64,000 bases of DNA from Pyrocephalus nanus (taxonomy: Eukaryota; Chordata; Aves; Passeriformes; Tyrannidae): assembly GCA_038380795.1 (NCBI GenBank), contig CM076263.1, positions 883,001 to 947,000 on the forward strand, written 5' to 3'. A program made the translations under genes and the position numbers. Below are positions 1 to 20,310 of the stretch, piece after piece (position 1 is the first letter of the stretch; each line of letters opens with the position of its first letter). The notes beneath the pieces are model-generated. The model made no database searches. It had not been told where the DNA came from and was given only the letters and a program-made list of their open reading frames with translations.

Positions 1-8558
<8,558 letters not shown>

Positions 8559-8609
8559 CAGACAGCAACCAGACAGCAACCAGACAGCAACCAGACAGCA
8601 ACCAGACAG
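8559..8609. repeat. 11-bp tandem repeat (CAGACAGCAAC), about 4.6 copies
   Basis: Four perfect head-to-tail copies of an 11-mer and a partial fifth, directly preceding the large minisatellite that starts about 55 bp further on. Confidence 0.9.
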
Positions 8610-8663
8610 TGGCTGAGCAAACACAGCCCCACTGTCCCCCCAGGGACAGGGAACTGTGTCACA

Positions 8664-10487
8664 ACAGCCCAGATGGGACACCAAAACCACAACACACCAG
8701 ATGGGACACCAAAACAACAGCCCAGATGGGACACCAAAACAACAGCCCAGATGGGACACCAAAACTACATCAGCCCAGATGGGACACCAAAACAACAGCC
8801 CAGATGGGACACCAAAACAACAGCCCAGATGGGACACCAAAACAACAGCCCAGATGGGACACCAAAACCACAACAGCCCAGATGGGACACCAAAACCACA
8901 ACAGCCCAGATGGGACACCAAAACAACAGCCCAGATGGGACACCAAAACAACAGCCCAGATGGGACACCAAAACAACAGCCCAGATGGGACATCAAAACA
9001 ACAGCCCAGATGGGACACCAAAACAACAGCCCAGATGGGACACCAAAACAACAACAGCCCAGATGGGACACCAAAACAACAACAGCCCAGATGGGACACC
9101 AAAACAACAACAGCCCAGATGGGACACCAAAACAACAGCCCAGATGGGACACCAAAACAACAACAGCCCAGATGGGACACCAAAACAACAGCCCAGATGG
9201 GACACCAAAACAACAGCCCAGATGGGACACCAAAACAACAGCCCAGATGGGACACCAAAACCACAACACACCAGATGGGACACCAAAACAACAGCCCAGA
9301 TGGGACACCAAAACAACAGCCCAGATGGGACACCAAAACAACAGCCCAGATGGGACACCAAAACAACAGCCCAGCTGGGACACGAAAACAACAGCCCAGA
9401 TGGGACACCAAAACAACAACAGCCCAGATGGGACACCAAAACAACAGCCCAGATGGGACACCAAAACAACAGCCCAGATGGGATACCAAAACAACAGCCC
9501 AGATGGGACACCAAAACCACAACAGCCCAGATGGGACACCAAAACAACAGCCCAGATGGGACACCAAAACAACAGCCCAGATGGGACACCAAAACAACAG
9601 CCCAGATGGGACATCAAAGCCACAACAGCCCAGATGGGACACCAAAACAACAGCCCAGATGGGACACCAAAACAACAGCCCAGATGGGACACCAAAACAA
9701 CAGCCCAGATGGGACACCAAAACCACAACAGCCCAGATGGGACACCAAAACCACAACAGCCCAGATGGGACACCAAAACAACAGCCCAGATGGGACACCA
9801 AAACAACAGCCCAGATGGGACACCAAAACCACAACACACCAGATGGGACACCAAAACCACAACAGCCCAGATGGGACACCAAAACCACAACAGCCCAGAT
9901 GGGACACCAAAACAACAGCCCAGATGGGACACCAAAACAACAGCCCAGATGGGACACCAAAACCACAACACACCAGATGGGACACCAAAACAACAGCCCA
10001 GATGGGACACCAAAACCACAACACACCAGATGGGACACCAAAACAACAACAGCCCAGATGGGACATCAAAACAACAACAGCCCAGATGGGACACCAAAGC
10101 CACAACAGCCCAGATGGGACACCAAAACCACAACACACCAGATGGGACACCAAAACAACAGCCCAGATGGGACACCAAAACAACAGCCCAGATGGGACAC
10201 CAAAGCCACAACAGCCCAGATGGGACATCAAAACAACAGCCCAGATGGGACACCAAAACAACAGCCCAGATGGGACACCAAAACAACAGCCCAGATGGGA
10301 CACCAAAACCACAACACACCAGATGGGACATCAAAACAACAGCCCAGATGGGACACCAAAACCACAACAGCCCAGATGGGACACCAAAACCACAACACAC
10401 CAGATGGGACATCAAAACAACAGCCCAGATGGGACACCAAAGCCACAACAGCCCAGATGGGACATCAAAACAACAGCCCAGATGGGA
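8664..10487. repeat. 25/28-bp minisatellite, roughly 70 copies, in MAPK4 intron 1
   Basis: The unit is built on CAGATGGGACACCAAAAC with a variable ACAACAGCC or CACAACAGCC linker, so unit length alternates mainly between 25 and 28 bp with some longer forms. The plus strand has almost no T outside GATGGG. Stop codons are absent from the units, so several frames on both strands stay open for 400-700 codons. This is periodicity, not coding. Confidence 0.97.
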
Positions 10488-13009
10488 CACCCCAGATAGG
10501 GCACCTCAGTCACAACACCCCAGCCAGGACAACCCAGATGGGACACCCCAGAAAGGACACCCCAGATAGTGCACCCCAACCACAACACCCCAGATAGGAC
10601 ACCCCAGCTGGGACACCCCAGCTGGGACACCCCAGATAGGACACCCCAACCAGGACACCCCAGCTGGGACACCCAGCCAGGACACCCCAGATAGAACACC
10701 CCAGATAAGACACCCCAGATAGGACACCCCATATAGGGCACCCCAGATAGGGCACCCCAAGCTGTAAAATCCCAGCTGGGACACCCCAGCCACAACACCC
10801 AAGATGGGACACCCCAGCCAGGACATCCCAGATAGGACACCCCAGATAGGACACCCCAACCAGGACACCCCAGCTGTGACACCCCAGATAGGACACCCCA
10901 ACCGGGACACCCCAGCTGTGACACCCCAGATAGGACACCCCAACCAGGACACCCCAGCTGTGACACCCCAGCTGTGACACCCCAGCTGTGACACCCCAGA
11001 TAGGACACCCCAGGTGGGACACCCCAGAAACGACACCCCAGCTGTAACATCCCAGCTGGGACACCCCAGATAGGACATCCCAGATAGGACACCCCAAGCT
11101 GTAACATCCCAGCTGAGACACCAAAGCCACAACACCCCAGAAAGGACACCCCAGATAGGGCACCCAACCAGGACACCCAGCTGGGACACCCCAGATAGGA
11201 TATCCCAGCTCCAACACCTCAGATAGGACACCCCAGATAGGACACCCAGCCAGGACACCCCAACCACAACACCCCAGCTGTGACACCCCAGATGGGACAC
11301 CCCAACCACAACACCCCAGATAGGACAACCCAGCCAGGACACCCCAGCCAGGACACCCCAGATAGGGCACCCCAGATAGGACACCCAAGATAGGACACCC
11401 CAAATAGGACACCCCAACCAGGACAACCCAGCTAGGACACCCCAGATGGGACACCCCACATAGGGAACCCCAGCCAGGACATCCCAGATAGGACACCCCA
11501 GATGGGACACCCCAGCCACAACACCCCAGATAGGACACCTCAGATGGGACACCCCAACCAGGACATCCCAGCTGGGACACCCCAGATAGGACAACCCAGA
11601 TAGGACACCCCAGCCACAACACCCCAGCCAGGACACCCCAACCAGGACACCCCAGATGGGACACTCCAGATAGGACACCCCAGATAGGACACCCCAACCA
11701 CAACACCCCAGATAGGACACCCAGCTGTGACACCCCACCTGGGACACCCAGCTGTGACACCCCAGCTGGGACACCCCAAGCTGTGACACCCCAGATAGGG
11801 CACCCCAGCTCCAACACCCCAGATAGGACACCCCAGCTGGAACACCAAGCTGGGACACCCCAGATGGGACACCCCACATAGGGAACCCCAGCCAGGACAT
11901 CCCAGATAGGACACCCCAGCCAGGACACCCCAGCCACAACATCCCAGCTGGGACACCCCAGATAGGACAACTCAGCTGGGACACCCCAGATAGGGCACCC
12001 TAAGCTGTAAAATCCCAGTTGCGACACCCCAGCTGGGACACCAAAGCCACAACACTCCAGATGGGACACCCCAGCTGTAACATCCAAGCTGGGACACCCC
12101 AGTCAGGACAACCCAGATAGGACACCCCAGCTGTGACATCCCAGATAGGACACCCCAGATGGGACACCCAGCCAGGACACCCCAGATAGGGCACCCCAGA
12201 TAAGACACCCCAGAAAGGACACCCCAGATAGGGCACCCCAGATAGGACACCCCAGATAGGACACCCCAGATGGGACACCCCAGATGGGACACCCCAACCA
12301 GGACAGCCCAGATAGGACACCCCAACCAGGACACCCCAGATGGGACACCCCAGATAGGACACCCCAACCAGGACACCCCAGATAGGACACCCCAGCCACA
12401 ACACCCAGATGGGACACCCCAGATAGGACACCCCAACCAGGACACCCCAGATAGGACACCCCAGCCACAACACCCAGATGGGACACCCCAGATAGGACAC
12501 CCCAGATAGGACACCCCAACCAGGACACCCCAGATAGGACACCCCAGCCACAACACCCAGATGGGACACCCCAACCAGGACACCCCAGATAGGGCACCCC
12601 AGATAAGACACCCCAGAAAGGACACCCCAGATAGGGCACCCCAGATAGGACACCCCAGATAGGACACCCCAGATGGGACACCCCAGATGGGACACCCCAA
12701 CCAGGACAGCCCAGATAGGACACCCCAACCAGGACACCCCAGATGGGACACCCCAGATAGGACACCCCAGATAGGACACCCCAGCCAGGACACCCCAGTT
12801 GGGACACCGAGCTGTGACACCCCAGACAGGGCACCCCAAACACAACACCCCAGATGGGACACCAAAACCACAACAGCCCAGATAGGACATCCCAGAAAGG
12901 ACACCCCAACCACAACACCCCAGATGGGACACCAAGCTGTGACACCCCACCTGGGACACCCCACCTGGGACACCCCACCTGGGACACCCCACCTAGGACA
13001 CCCCACCTC
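10488..13009. repeat. 15-bp minisatellite (CCAGATAGGACACCC family), MAPK4 intron 1
   Basis: About 2.5 kb of degenerate 15-mers of the form CCAGATAGGACACCC with variants GCTGGGACACC, ACCAGGACACC, GCCACAACACC and GCTGTGACACC. The core GGACACC is shared with the adjoining 25/28-bp array, and single units of that array reappear within it (near 11,115, 12,035, 12,855 and 12,940). The two arrays therefore look like one compound locus with a common origin. Confidence 0.95.
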
Positions 13010-13482
13010 ACCCCTGTGAAGATTTCCTCCCATGCCACACCACCCAGGACAGCTGGACACACACCCAGAGCCTCCGCCCCACACCCCCCTCAACCCCAGC
13101 CCTGCCACCTCCCACCCTCCAGCCACCCACAGGGGGCTTTGCTGCTGATTAAAAACCAGCAGAATCATCCCCCTCACCAAAACAAAGCAATTCCTGGAAC
13201 TGGTGGCTCAAAGACCTCTCCCTGCGTCGTAAATCAGAGCAGAACCTCACCGGGGCAAATCAGTTTGGCACCTACAGCTTTTTCTTTTCTTTTCTTTTTC
13301 TTTTCTTTTTTTTTTTTTATATTTTTTTAATTTTTTTATATTTTTTCTAGAAAGAAAGAGATGAGAAATCCCAACCTGTGCCAGCACTTTTTTGGAGAGC
13401 TGAGCCTTCCCTCCCCAGGACACCGCGGGTCAGGGCTCTGCCTATGTTAGGGTTGGACCAAGATAAGCAAAAGCAGGATGGT

Positions 13483-13521
<39 letters not shown>

Positions 13522-14219
13522 AAAAGAAAATACAGAAACAGCCCTAGAGGGTTGGGTTTTTTTGTTTTTTTCTGCACCAGGAATTTGCCCCTGAGGAGCA
13601 GGAAATGGCAGAGGGATTGCACCAACCCTCCAAGGGCCCCAAGAGATCGGCATCCAAGCCTCACTCCTCCCAGAATTTTACTTTTTCCCGTTAATTTTGG
13701 GAGATCCTAATTTTGTGCAGCCATGGGATGATGGCAAAGCCGAAAGCAGGCAGCAGAAAAGCGCCGGCGCCATCAAAACCAACCCAGGGCATTTCCTAAA
13801 GAATCAAACAAAAAAAAATAAAATACCCTAAATCCCGCTCCCAAAAAGGACCAAACCAACCCCAAAATGCTCTCCCAGCGACTTTGAGCCAGCCAGGTAA
13901 ATAGATGGGGGATCAAATAGATGGTAAATCTCGCTGTCAGCGTAATCAGCTCCTCCTCTGATGAGATTAGCTGCGTTTTAGGAATTTTAGGGATGAGCTG
14001 GGCAGGTTTTTAGAGCTGCACTGAATAACAATCCCCCTACAAGCGAGCCTGAAGTTGGACTTGCTTATCCTGGTGGCATCCATCAGCTCGTGGGAGCCAG
14101 CAGGGGCTTGCAAAGCACTTGGATGATTTACAATCATCACACTCCTGCTCAGAAAACCCACAGCTCTCGTGTGCTCTCCCTCATTTTCTCTCCCAACAGG
14201 AATTCTCAGAGAATCTGAT
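13010..14219 (-). other. MAPK4 intron 1, unique stretch with homopolymer runs
   Basis: Contains a T/C-rich run (13,277-13,350), a long A run (about 13,490-13,519) and otherwise unique DNA. No gene or transposon recognised. Confidence 0.7.
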
Positions 14220-14637
14220 TTTGTTTGGGTTTTTTTTTTGTTTGGTTGTTTTTTTTTTTTTGTTTGTTTTGTTTTGGGTTTTTTTTGTGTGTTTTTTTTT
14301 TTTTTTTGTTGTTGTTGTTTTGTTTTGGGTTTTTTTGTGTGGTTTTTTTTGTTGTTTTTTTTTTGGTAGTTTTGGGGGTTTTTGTTTGGTTTTTTTTGTT
14401 GTTGTTTTTTTTTTGTTTTGTTTTGGGGTTTTTGTTTGGTTTTTTTGTTTGTTTGGTTGGGGGGGTTTTTTGGTGGTTTTTTTTTTTGGTTTTTTTTTTG
14501 GGGGGGGGTTGTGTGTTTTTTTTTGTTGTTGTTGGTTTTTTTTGTTTTTTTTTTTTTTGTTGTTGTTGTTGTGGTTTTTTCTTTGTTTTTGGTTTGGTTT
14601 GGGGTTTTTTTGCCCTTTTTTTTTTTTTTTTTTTTTC
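14220..14637. repeat. T/G-only low-complexity tract
   Basis: About 415 bp consisting almost entirely of T runs broken by G, GG or GTTG, for example TTTTGTTGTTGTTGTTTTG. C and A are almost absent on the plus strand, so the MAPK4 pre-mRNA would be A/C-only here. Open frames across it encode only F/G/V/W/C-rich or K/N/T/P-rich low-complexity strings. Confidence 0.95.
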
Positions 14638-15203
14638 ATCCTTGGAGCTCGCTCCTACAAAATACCCGCCCACCATCCAAAATCAACCTCACACTGCACC
14701 GCCCAAAATCCTTCACTCTTCCAGGGTGGATCCAACCTGGGAATTTTGCTTCCATCCAACCTCCCCTCTCCTTGTGACTCAACCAGGGCTCGTGAATTAA
14801 CCCCAATTAGGCATTTAGCATCAGCACACCCTTAAATTTGAATGGGTGAGGGTGAGAAAACAGGGATGTTGGGAATAACCCAGGATTGCTGGACTGTAGG
14901 AAGAATCAAGACCACCCAAAACCCCTAAAACCTCGGAACCATTCCCAGAAAGGCGTCTGTGCATGAGAAGTAAAATTTGCATAAAAAGCCAGAAACTTCT
15001 CCCCAGGAATGGGAAAAACTTCCCACCAAACCCAGGCAGGACCCCTGCATGACCCCATCAGCTGGATCAATCATCAACCCAGCCAGGGCTGCTGATTTCT
15101 TTTTTTTTTTACCTCTCTATTTCTTCTTTTTTCTCTCTCTCTTCAATTCACCCCCTTTCAATCTACCCCTTTATCCAAATCCTCGTGCTCATACCAGGAG
15201 AGC

Positions 15204-15713
15204 AGGGATTAAAACCCCAATTTTAGGGATTAACACCCCGATTCCAGGGATTAAAACCCCAATTCCAGGGATTAACACCCCAATTCTGGGGATTAACACC
15301 CCAATTCTGGGGATTAACACCCCAATTCCGGGGATTAACACCCCAATTCCAGGGATTAACACCCCAATTCCAGGGACTAACACTCCAATTCCAGGGACTA
15401 ACACCCCAATTTTAGGGATTAACACCCCAATTCCAGGGACTGACACTCCAATTCCAGGGATTAACACCCCAATTCCAGGGATTAACACCCCAATTCCGGG
15501 GATTAACACCCCAATTCCAGGGATTACACCCCAATTCCAGGGATTACACCCCAATTCCAGGGATTAACACCCCAATTCCAGGGACTGACACTCCAATTCC
15601 AGGGACTAACACCCCAATTCCAGGGATTACACCCCAATTCCAGGGATTAACACCCCAATTCCAGGAGGGATTACCACCCCAATTCCAGGGATTAACACCC
15701 CAATTCCAGGGAC
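15204..15713. repeat. 21-bp minisatellite, about 24 copies
   Basis: The unit is AATTCCAGGGATTAACACCCC, with variants ending GGGACTAACACTCC and a few 20-mers that lack one A. The 21-bp period keeps a seven-residue repeat open on either strand, with no sign of selection or of splice sites around it. Confidence 0.96.
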
Positions 15714-15957
15714 TGGCAAATCCCATTTTGCTGCCTTTGAAGAGCAATCAGCAATCAGCTTTCCAGCTCAGAGAGATGGCTCTGGCTTTTTGAAGCCCAC
15801 ATAACCTCAAATTAAAAAGAAATAAAACCAAACAAACCGTGGAGAAAGCAGAATCCCCAGAAATTAAATAACTGCAATTCTTTTAAAAAAAAAAAATAAA
15901 TCATCTGAAATGCTCTCTGGGTCAGGTTAAACTTCTTGTAGGAGAGATGCAAGGCAA

Positions 15958-16062
15958 GCCATGGAATCACAGAGTGGTTTTTTGGGGTTTGGGGACTGTC
16001 AAAGGTCATCTCATCCCACCCCACCTTCCACCAAGAACAGGTTGCTCCAAATCCTCTCTCCT
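15958..16062 (-). mobile_element. CR1 LINE fragment, 3' end
   Basis: The complement of the conserved CR1 3' region: a GGAATCACAGAGTGG-like terminus, then a diverged form of the CATCTCATCCCACC and AGGTTGCTCCAAATCC segments typical of avian CR1 tails. Short and degraded. Confidence 0.65.
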
Positions 16063-19000
16063 CCCACGGAGGATTCGCTGCAATATCGACAGAAATGCAA
16101 AGGCATTTTTTTCTTTTTCTTTTTTTTTTTTTTTTCCCCCTTTGTCCCATTCTCCTTGATCTCATTTTAACTGGAACCGGTGCCAGCTCAATCAGAACCC
16201 GAGAAGCCCCAGCACCTCCTCCCTGTCCTTGAAATCATTTTTTTTTTTAAAGCCGGGACCTATTTCCACACGGGGCATTTCCACACCCTGCCCCCTCACA
16301 GCAGGCAATTTACCTTTCAATTTACCTTTACCCAAAGGCGATTTCTCACCAGTTCACAACTTTCCATCTTTCAGGGAAGGGGGGAAGGGGGAGTTTATGG
16401 AGCACAGAGCCCCAACAAGGGGTTGGTACAACCAGCGCTGTGACAGCCGATGCCGATCCGCAGTTTCCTTTAGGAAGATGATTTCAGGAAAATCAGTTGC
16501 TATTCCAGCCCTTTACCCTCCCAAACACGAGATTTGCCAGATTTTCATCTCAGGTTTCCGCAGCTGATCGTTGCAGGTGTATCCGTTCCCCTGGAATTAA
16601 CACCGCCCGAAAACCAGGTGGAGCCAAGAATCAAACAATCGGAGCAGCTGGAACACCCAAAGTATCGGTGCAGGTGGATTTGTCTGCTCTTCCTTAAATC
16701 CAGAGGGGTCTTAACACGAAGCTGAGGCACATCCAGGTCGCTTCCTCGGGGAAATCAGAAGGATTTGGAGTCTCCCATCCCTCAGCCTGGCTGAGGGGCG
16801 GTTGGTTTTTATTTCCCGGCAAATCACAGCGGGTGAGAGCAGCACCCCGGCTGCCAGAGGAGATGCAAGATTAAGGCCACAAGGACAAGGACGCAAAGTT
16901 TCCAGGCAGATCAGATCCAGCCCGGATCCCGGGAAGGGAAAGCTCTGCCTGCAGGGAGCGGAAGGATGCGGGAGCCGGCACTCACCGAGCGCTGCTGATC
17001 AACATCAGCGCTCTGAACAGCTCCTTTTCCCCAGGTTTTCCCTCCTCCTGTTCCTTCCCTTCCTGCCAGGAACGCCCTGAGGATAAGCAGGAGCCGCGCA
17101 GCTCCGGGGCTGCGGCATCGGCGTGGGTTGGGCGGCTTCCTACGGGGATGACTGTTGTGTAAATTATAGAAACCGAGCTGCTGCTTCCAAGCACAACCAC
17201 GCCGGCTTGCTTTTTAAAGACAGGCTCGGGTGGAAACACGCAGAGTTCTTTCCTCCCGCAGCCTCCGAGGCGGGGGAACTTTGCAGGAGGGAAATTTGGG
17301 AGTTTGAGGCACAAAACTCGGTGTTGGGTGCGCCAAAATTAATTCAGCCGCGTGGCGGAGTGTCTGATTTCCATCTGCAGCAGGTGCCAAAGACATTCGA
17401 AGACCATTTGGCCAGCCATTAGCACCGAATTTCACTCTCCACAAGGAGAGAACCGTCTTGATGCTTTTCATCAGCTCCCTACACCCACAGGGCCAAATAA
17501 AAATGCCACAGTGCAAATAATTAATAGTTAATCAGCACCAAAGCCGAGGAGCACACCAGTGAGTCCTCTGGATGATCAGTCACTCCTGGCACTCGGAGTA
17601 AGTCACGTTTTAGTGTTAATTGCCCGTGGGGTCTGTGTGACAAGGATGAGGCCAAAATGAACTGCCACGCCTAATGCAAGTCGGTCTTCTATTCTAGTTT
17701 CTGATTTCCCTGCTAGTGGCAGAAACGGGCCCAAAATAACGGCGGCAGCAGCGTCTGAATTTAAAAGGGCAAATTTCACAAAGCCCAAAGCGGCTGTTGG
17801 CGTCACTGAGAGCGAGGGACTCGCTTAAAGCTTCCACCAAAGAACCCATAAAGTTGCAAGCGCGGAAAATCAGCAGAATTTACAAACAAGGAAAAAGCCA
17901 TTCGGGCAAAAAAGAGACGTGCAAAAAGCAGGGAAACGCGATCTTTCCGGGGAACAGAAAAGGAGAAAGAAACGGCACTGAAAAAGGAATGCCCAAGGTC
18001 GGTGACTGATGGGAACCTCCAAAAGAATCCATTAAAATCTGTACAGCCAACAGAGTTAATTGTGAAATAAGGCACTTTTTAAGCAGGCTAGGAGTAGGGA
18101 ATTAATTAGCTGCCAGATTCCCTGGTAGGCACCATCAGTAAAACTGGAAGCGAGTGTTGTGCTGCGATGGGATGAAACAGTTACCGAGGAGGATGAGAGA
18201 AACCCAGCCTACTGATTAACCCATCGTGCAAAACAGGCTCTTTCCCAACAACCTCCCGTGCAAAACGACAGGAATTTCACTACTGACCAACGCCTGCCAA
18301 AATAAAGCATTTTAAAACCAACCTTTTTTTAAAAAACGTAATTTTAAAACCTTTCTGAAGCTCAGGTGAAAAGCCAGAAGCACCGAGCAACCCGAGGTCA
18401 GCCCCAGATGTGGAACAGCAGGACAGAAATTGCAGGTAAATGCCCAAACTGGAGACTAAAAATACAATTCCTATCAGCCAGCTGAGTTTCCTGGAATTTG
18501 ATCTGGTTAGGAGAGTTATTTTCTGTCTGATAGGCATCGTGATTGCCTCGACACAGCGTTTGCCCCCGTTCCAGCTCAGAATATTCCCTGATTTTCCAGA
18601 CAACGCAATATTTTGGGGAAGGAATCTCACGGCAGGTGTGTGACCAACTCCACACGGGTTTGGTGTGTGCTGGTGCAGCCCCCCGGTGTGGCTGCTGAGA
18701 AGTGAGAGATCAGAGAGGGAAATCAGCACCAAAACACCGTCCCTTTTGGGATTTTTTTTGTTGCTGATCGGTCTGATCTGCGATTCTTTCCGGGGGATTA
18801 TATTAAACGTAAATCTGTAACAAAAATAAAACGCAGTAACTAGAGGATGGTTTGCTGATGATACAGTCGCACGAAGAGCTAAATCAGGTCACAGTGGTCC
18901 AACAGAGCGTGTTTTCGTGTCGGAATTTAACACACGAGGCCAGGTCCTCGGAGGTGCCAATTTACCAAGGGAAATACATCCAGAAAGAATCAGAAAGCGA

Positions 19001-20079
19001 GCTCACACCTACACGGGGCACAGCCGAGGTCACCGCGGGCACCTGGGCGATGTGGTGACAACCGGGACACCCCGAGGGTGGCCACAAAAAAAGGTTGTCC
19101 TGAGGAACAGGAGAAGGGAGCAGCGAGGAGTCACCTTTGTGACAAGGACACAAAAACATCAACCCCATCCCCCCCGCAAGTCAAAGCCAGCTAAGTTCAA
19201 CCTTGAAACGAGATAGCGATCTCTCCAGAGCGAGAGCAATCAAATGTTGGCACGAGGGACGGTGGGAGGGACACGATTCGCCACCGCTCAGAGCCATCAG
19301 CACAAAATTTACAGCCTGGTTTTTTTAAGTCAGCAGGAGGATGAGGTGCAAATCGCTTGCCCTGCCTCTCCCCCCCAACCTGAGGACGTGGAAAGTTTCG
19401 GAAGGGTTTTTTTTTTTAATTATTTTTAAGGCTTCCAGAGAGTCCTGAGTGGTCGTTGGAAAAGCAGGGCCGTGCTAAAAAAAATTAAAAAAAAAAATAA
19501 AAAAAAATAAAAAAAAAAGGGAAAGATCAAGGCAAAAAAGATGAAAACCCAAAGTTTGCAGGAGGATTCGTCTCACGTAAATTTAGACCTGTCAAACTCG
19601 GAGATCCGAATCAGCACCCTGTGAAAAACCGTTCGCCTGCCCCTGGGTGTGAAGCTTTTTGCAAAGTTTCCCATTTGGGAGGTGCCTCTGTCCCCAATTT
19701 GGGGAGGGGAAGCTCAGAACAGACCCTTTCAGATGCCCAGACAAAACGGCATCTCCTGGAACAGCTTCAACCGCGAGTGGCCTCATGGCCATCGGCAAAA
19801 TTGAGAGTTCATTTTCAGCTCATAATGCCAATTCTGGCGATTCTGCCCTGCTGTCCCGCACCCAGGAGCGGAACGAATTCAGGTTTTCACGCCTTTAAGT
19901 GTAAAGAAAAGATAAACAGAGCCCATCTGCATGGAGGGCTCAACTTGGAGAGCTTGAGGTTGGCAGTTCGTCTGTCCTTCTTGGTGAACACTTGATTGGG
20001 ATTGCAGATTTTTATCAGTCCTCACTAACGGGGTGGGCGAAGCTGGAGGAGGGGAAAGGACTGCGGTGAATCTCAGTCA
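16063..20079 (-). other. MAPK4 intron 1, largest non-repetitive segment
   Basis: About 4 kb with little repeat content apart from poly-A/T runs (16,106-16,136; 19,405-19,520). The 17,300-18,860 part is AT-moderate and lacks the recent repeats seen all around it, so it is a reasonable place to look for conserved non-coding elements. I cannot show conservation from one sequence. No exon is supported. Confidence 0.6.
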
Positions 20080-20165
20080 CGGAATCGTTTTGGGTGGAAA
20101 AGCCCTCTAAGAGGAGCCCAAACATTTACCCAGCACTGCCAAACCCACGTCCCCAAGGGAGGCTG
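20080..20165 (-). mobile_element. CR1 LINE fragment
   Basis: Complement of the CR1 3' end: GGAATCGTTTTGGGTGGAA, then AAGCCCTCTAAGAG and CCCAGCACTGCCAAACCCA, diverged from the consensus order of the family. It may extend somewhat further right in degraded form. Confidence 0.7.
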
Positions 20166-20310
20166 ACCCTCTGGTTTGATTCCAAGCTCACAGATGGTCC
20201 TTCCAAGCAGAGAGGAATCAACAGAACATGGACAATCATGGGATTAGTTGTGGTTTTGTGTTGTCCACCCCAGTCCAGCTGCTTCAACAAGAAAAACTCC
20301 TGATGTTGCA

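Noticed and set aside
14181..14835. Phe/Gly/Val-rich (plus) and Lys/Asn/Thr-rich (minus) open frames
   Set aside because: Pure translation of the T/G tract.
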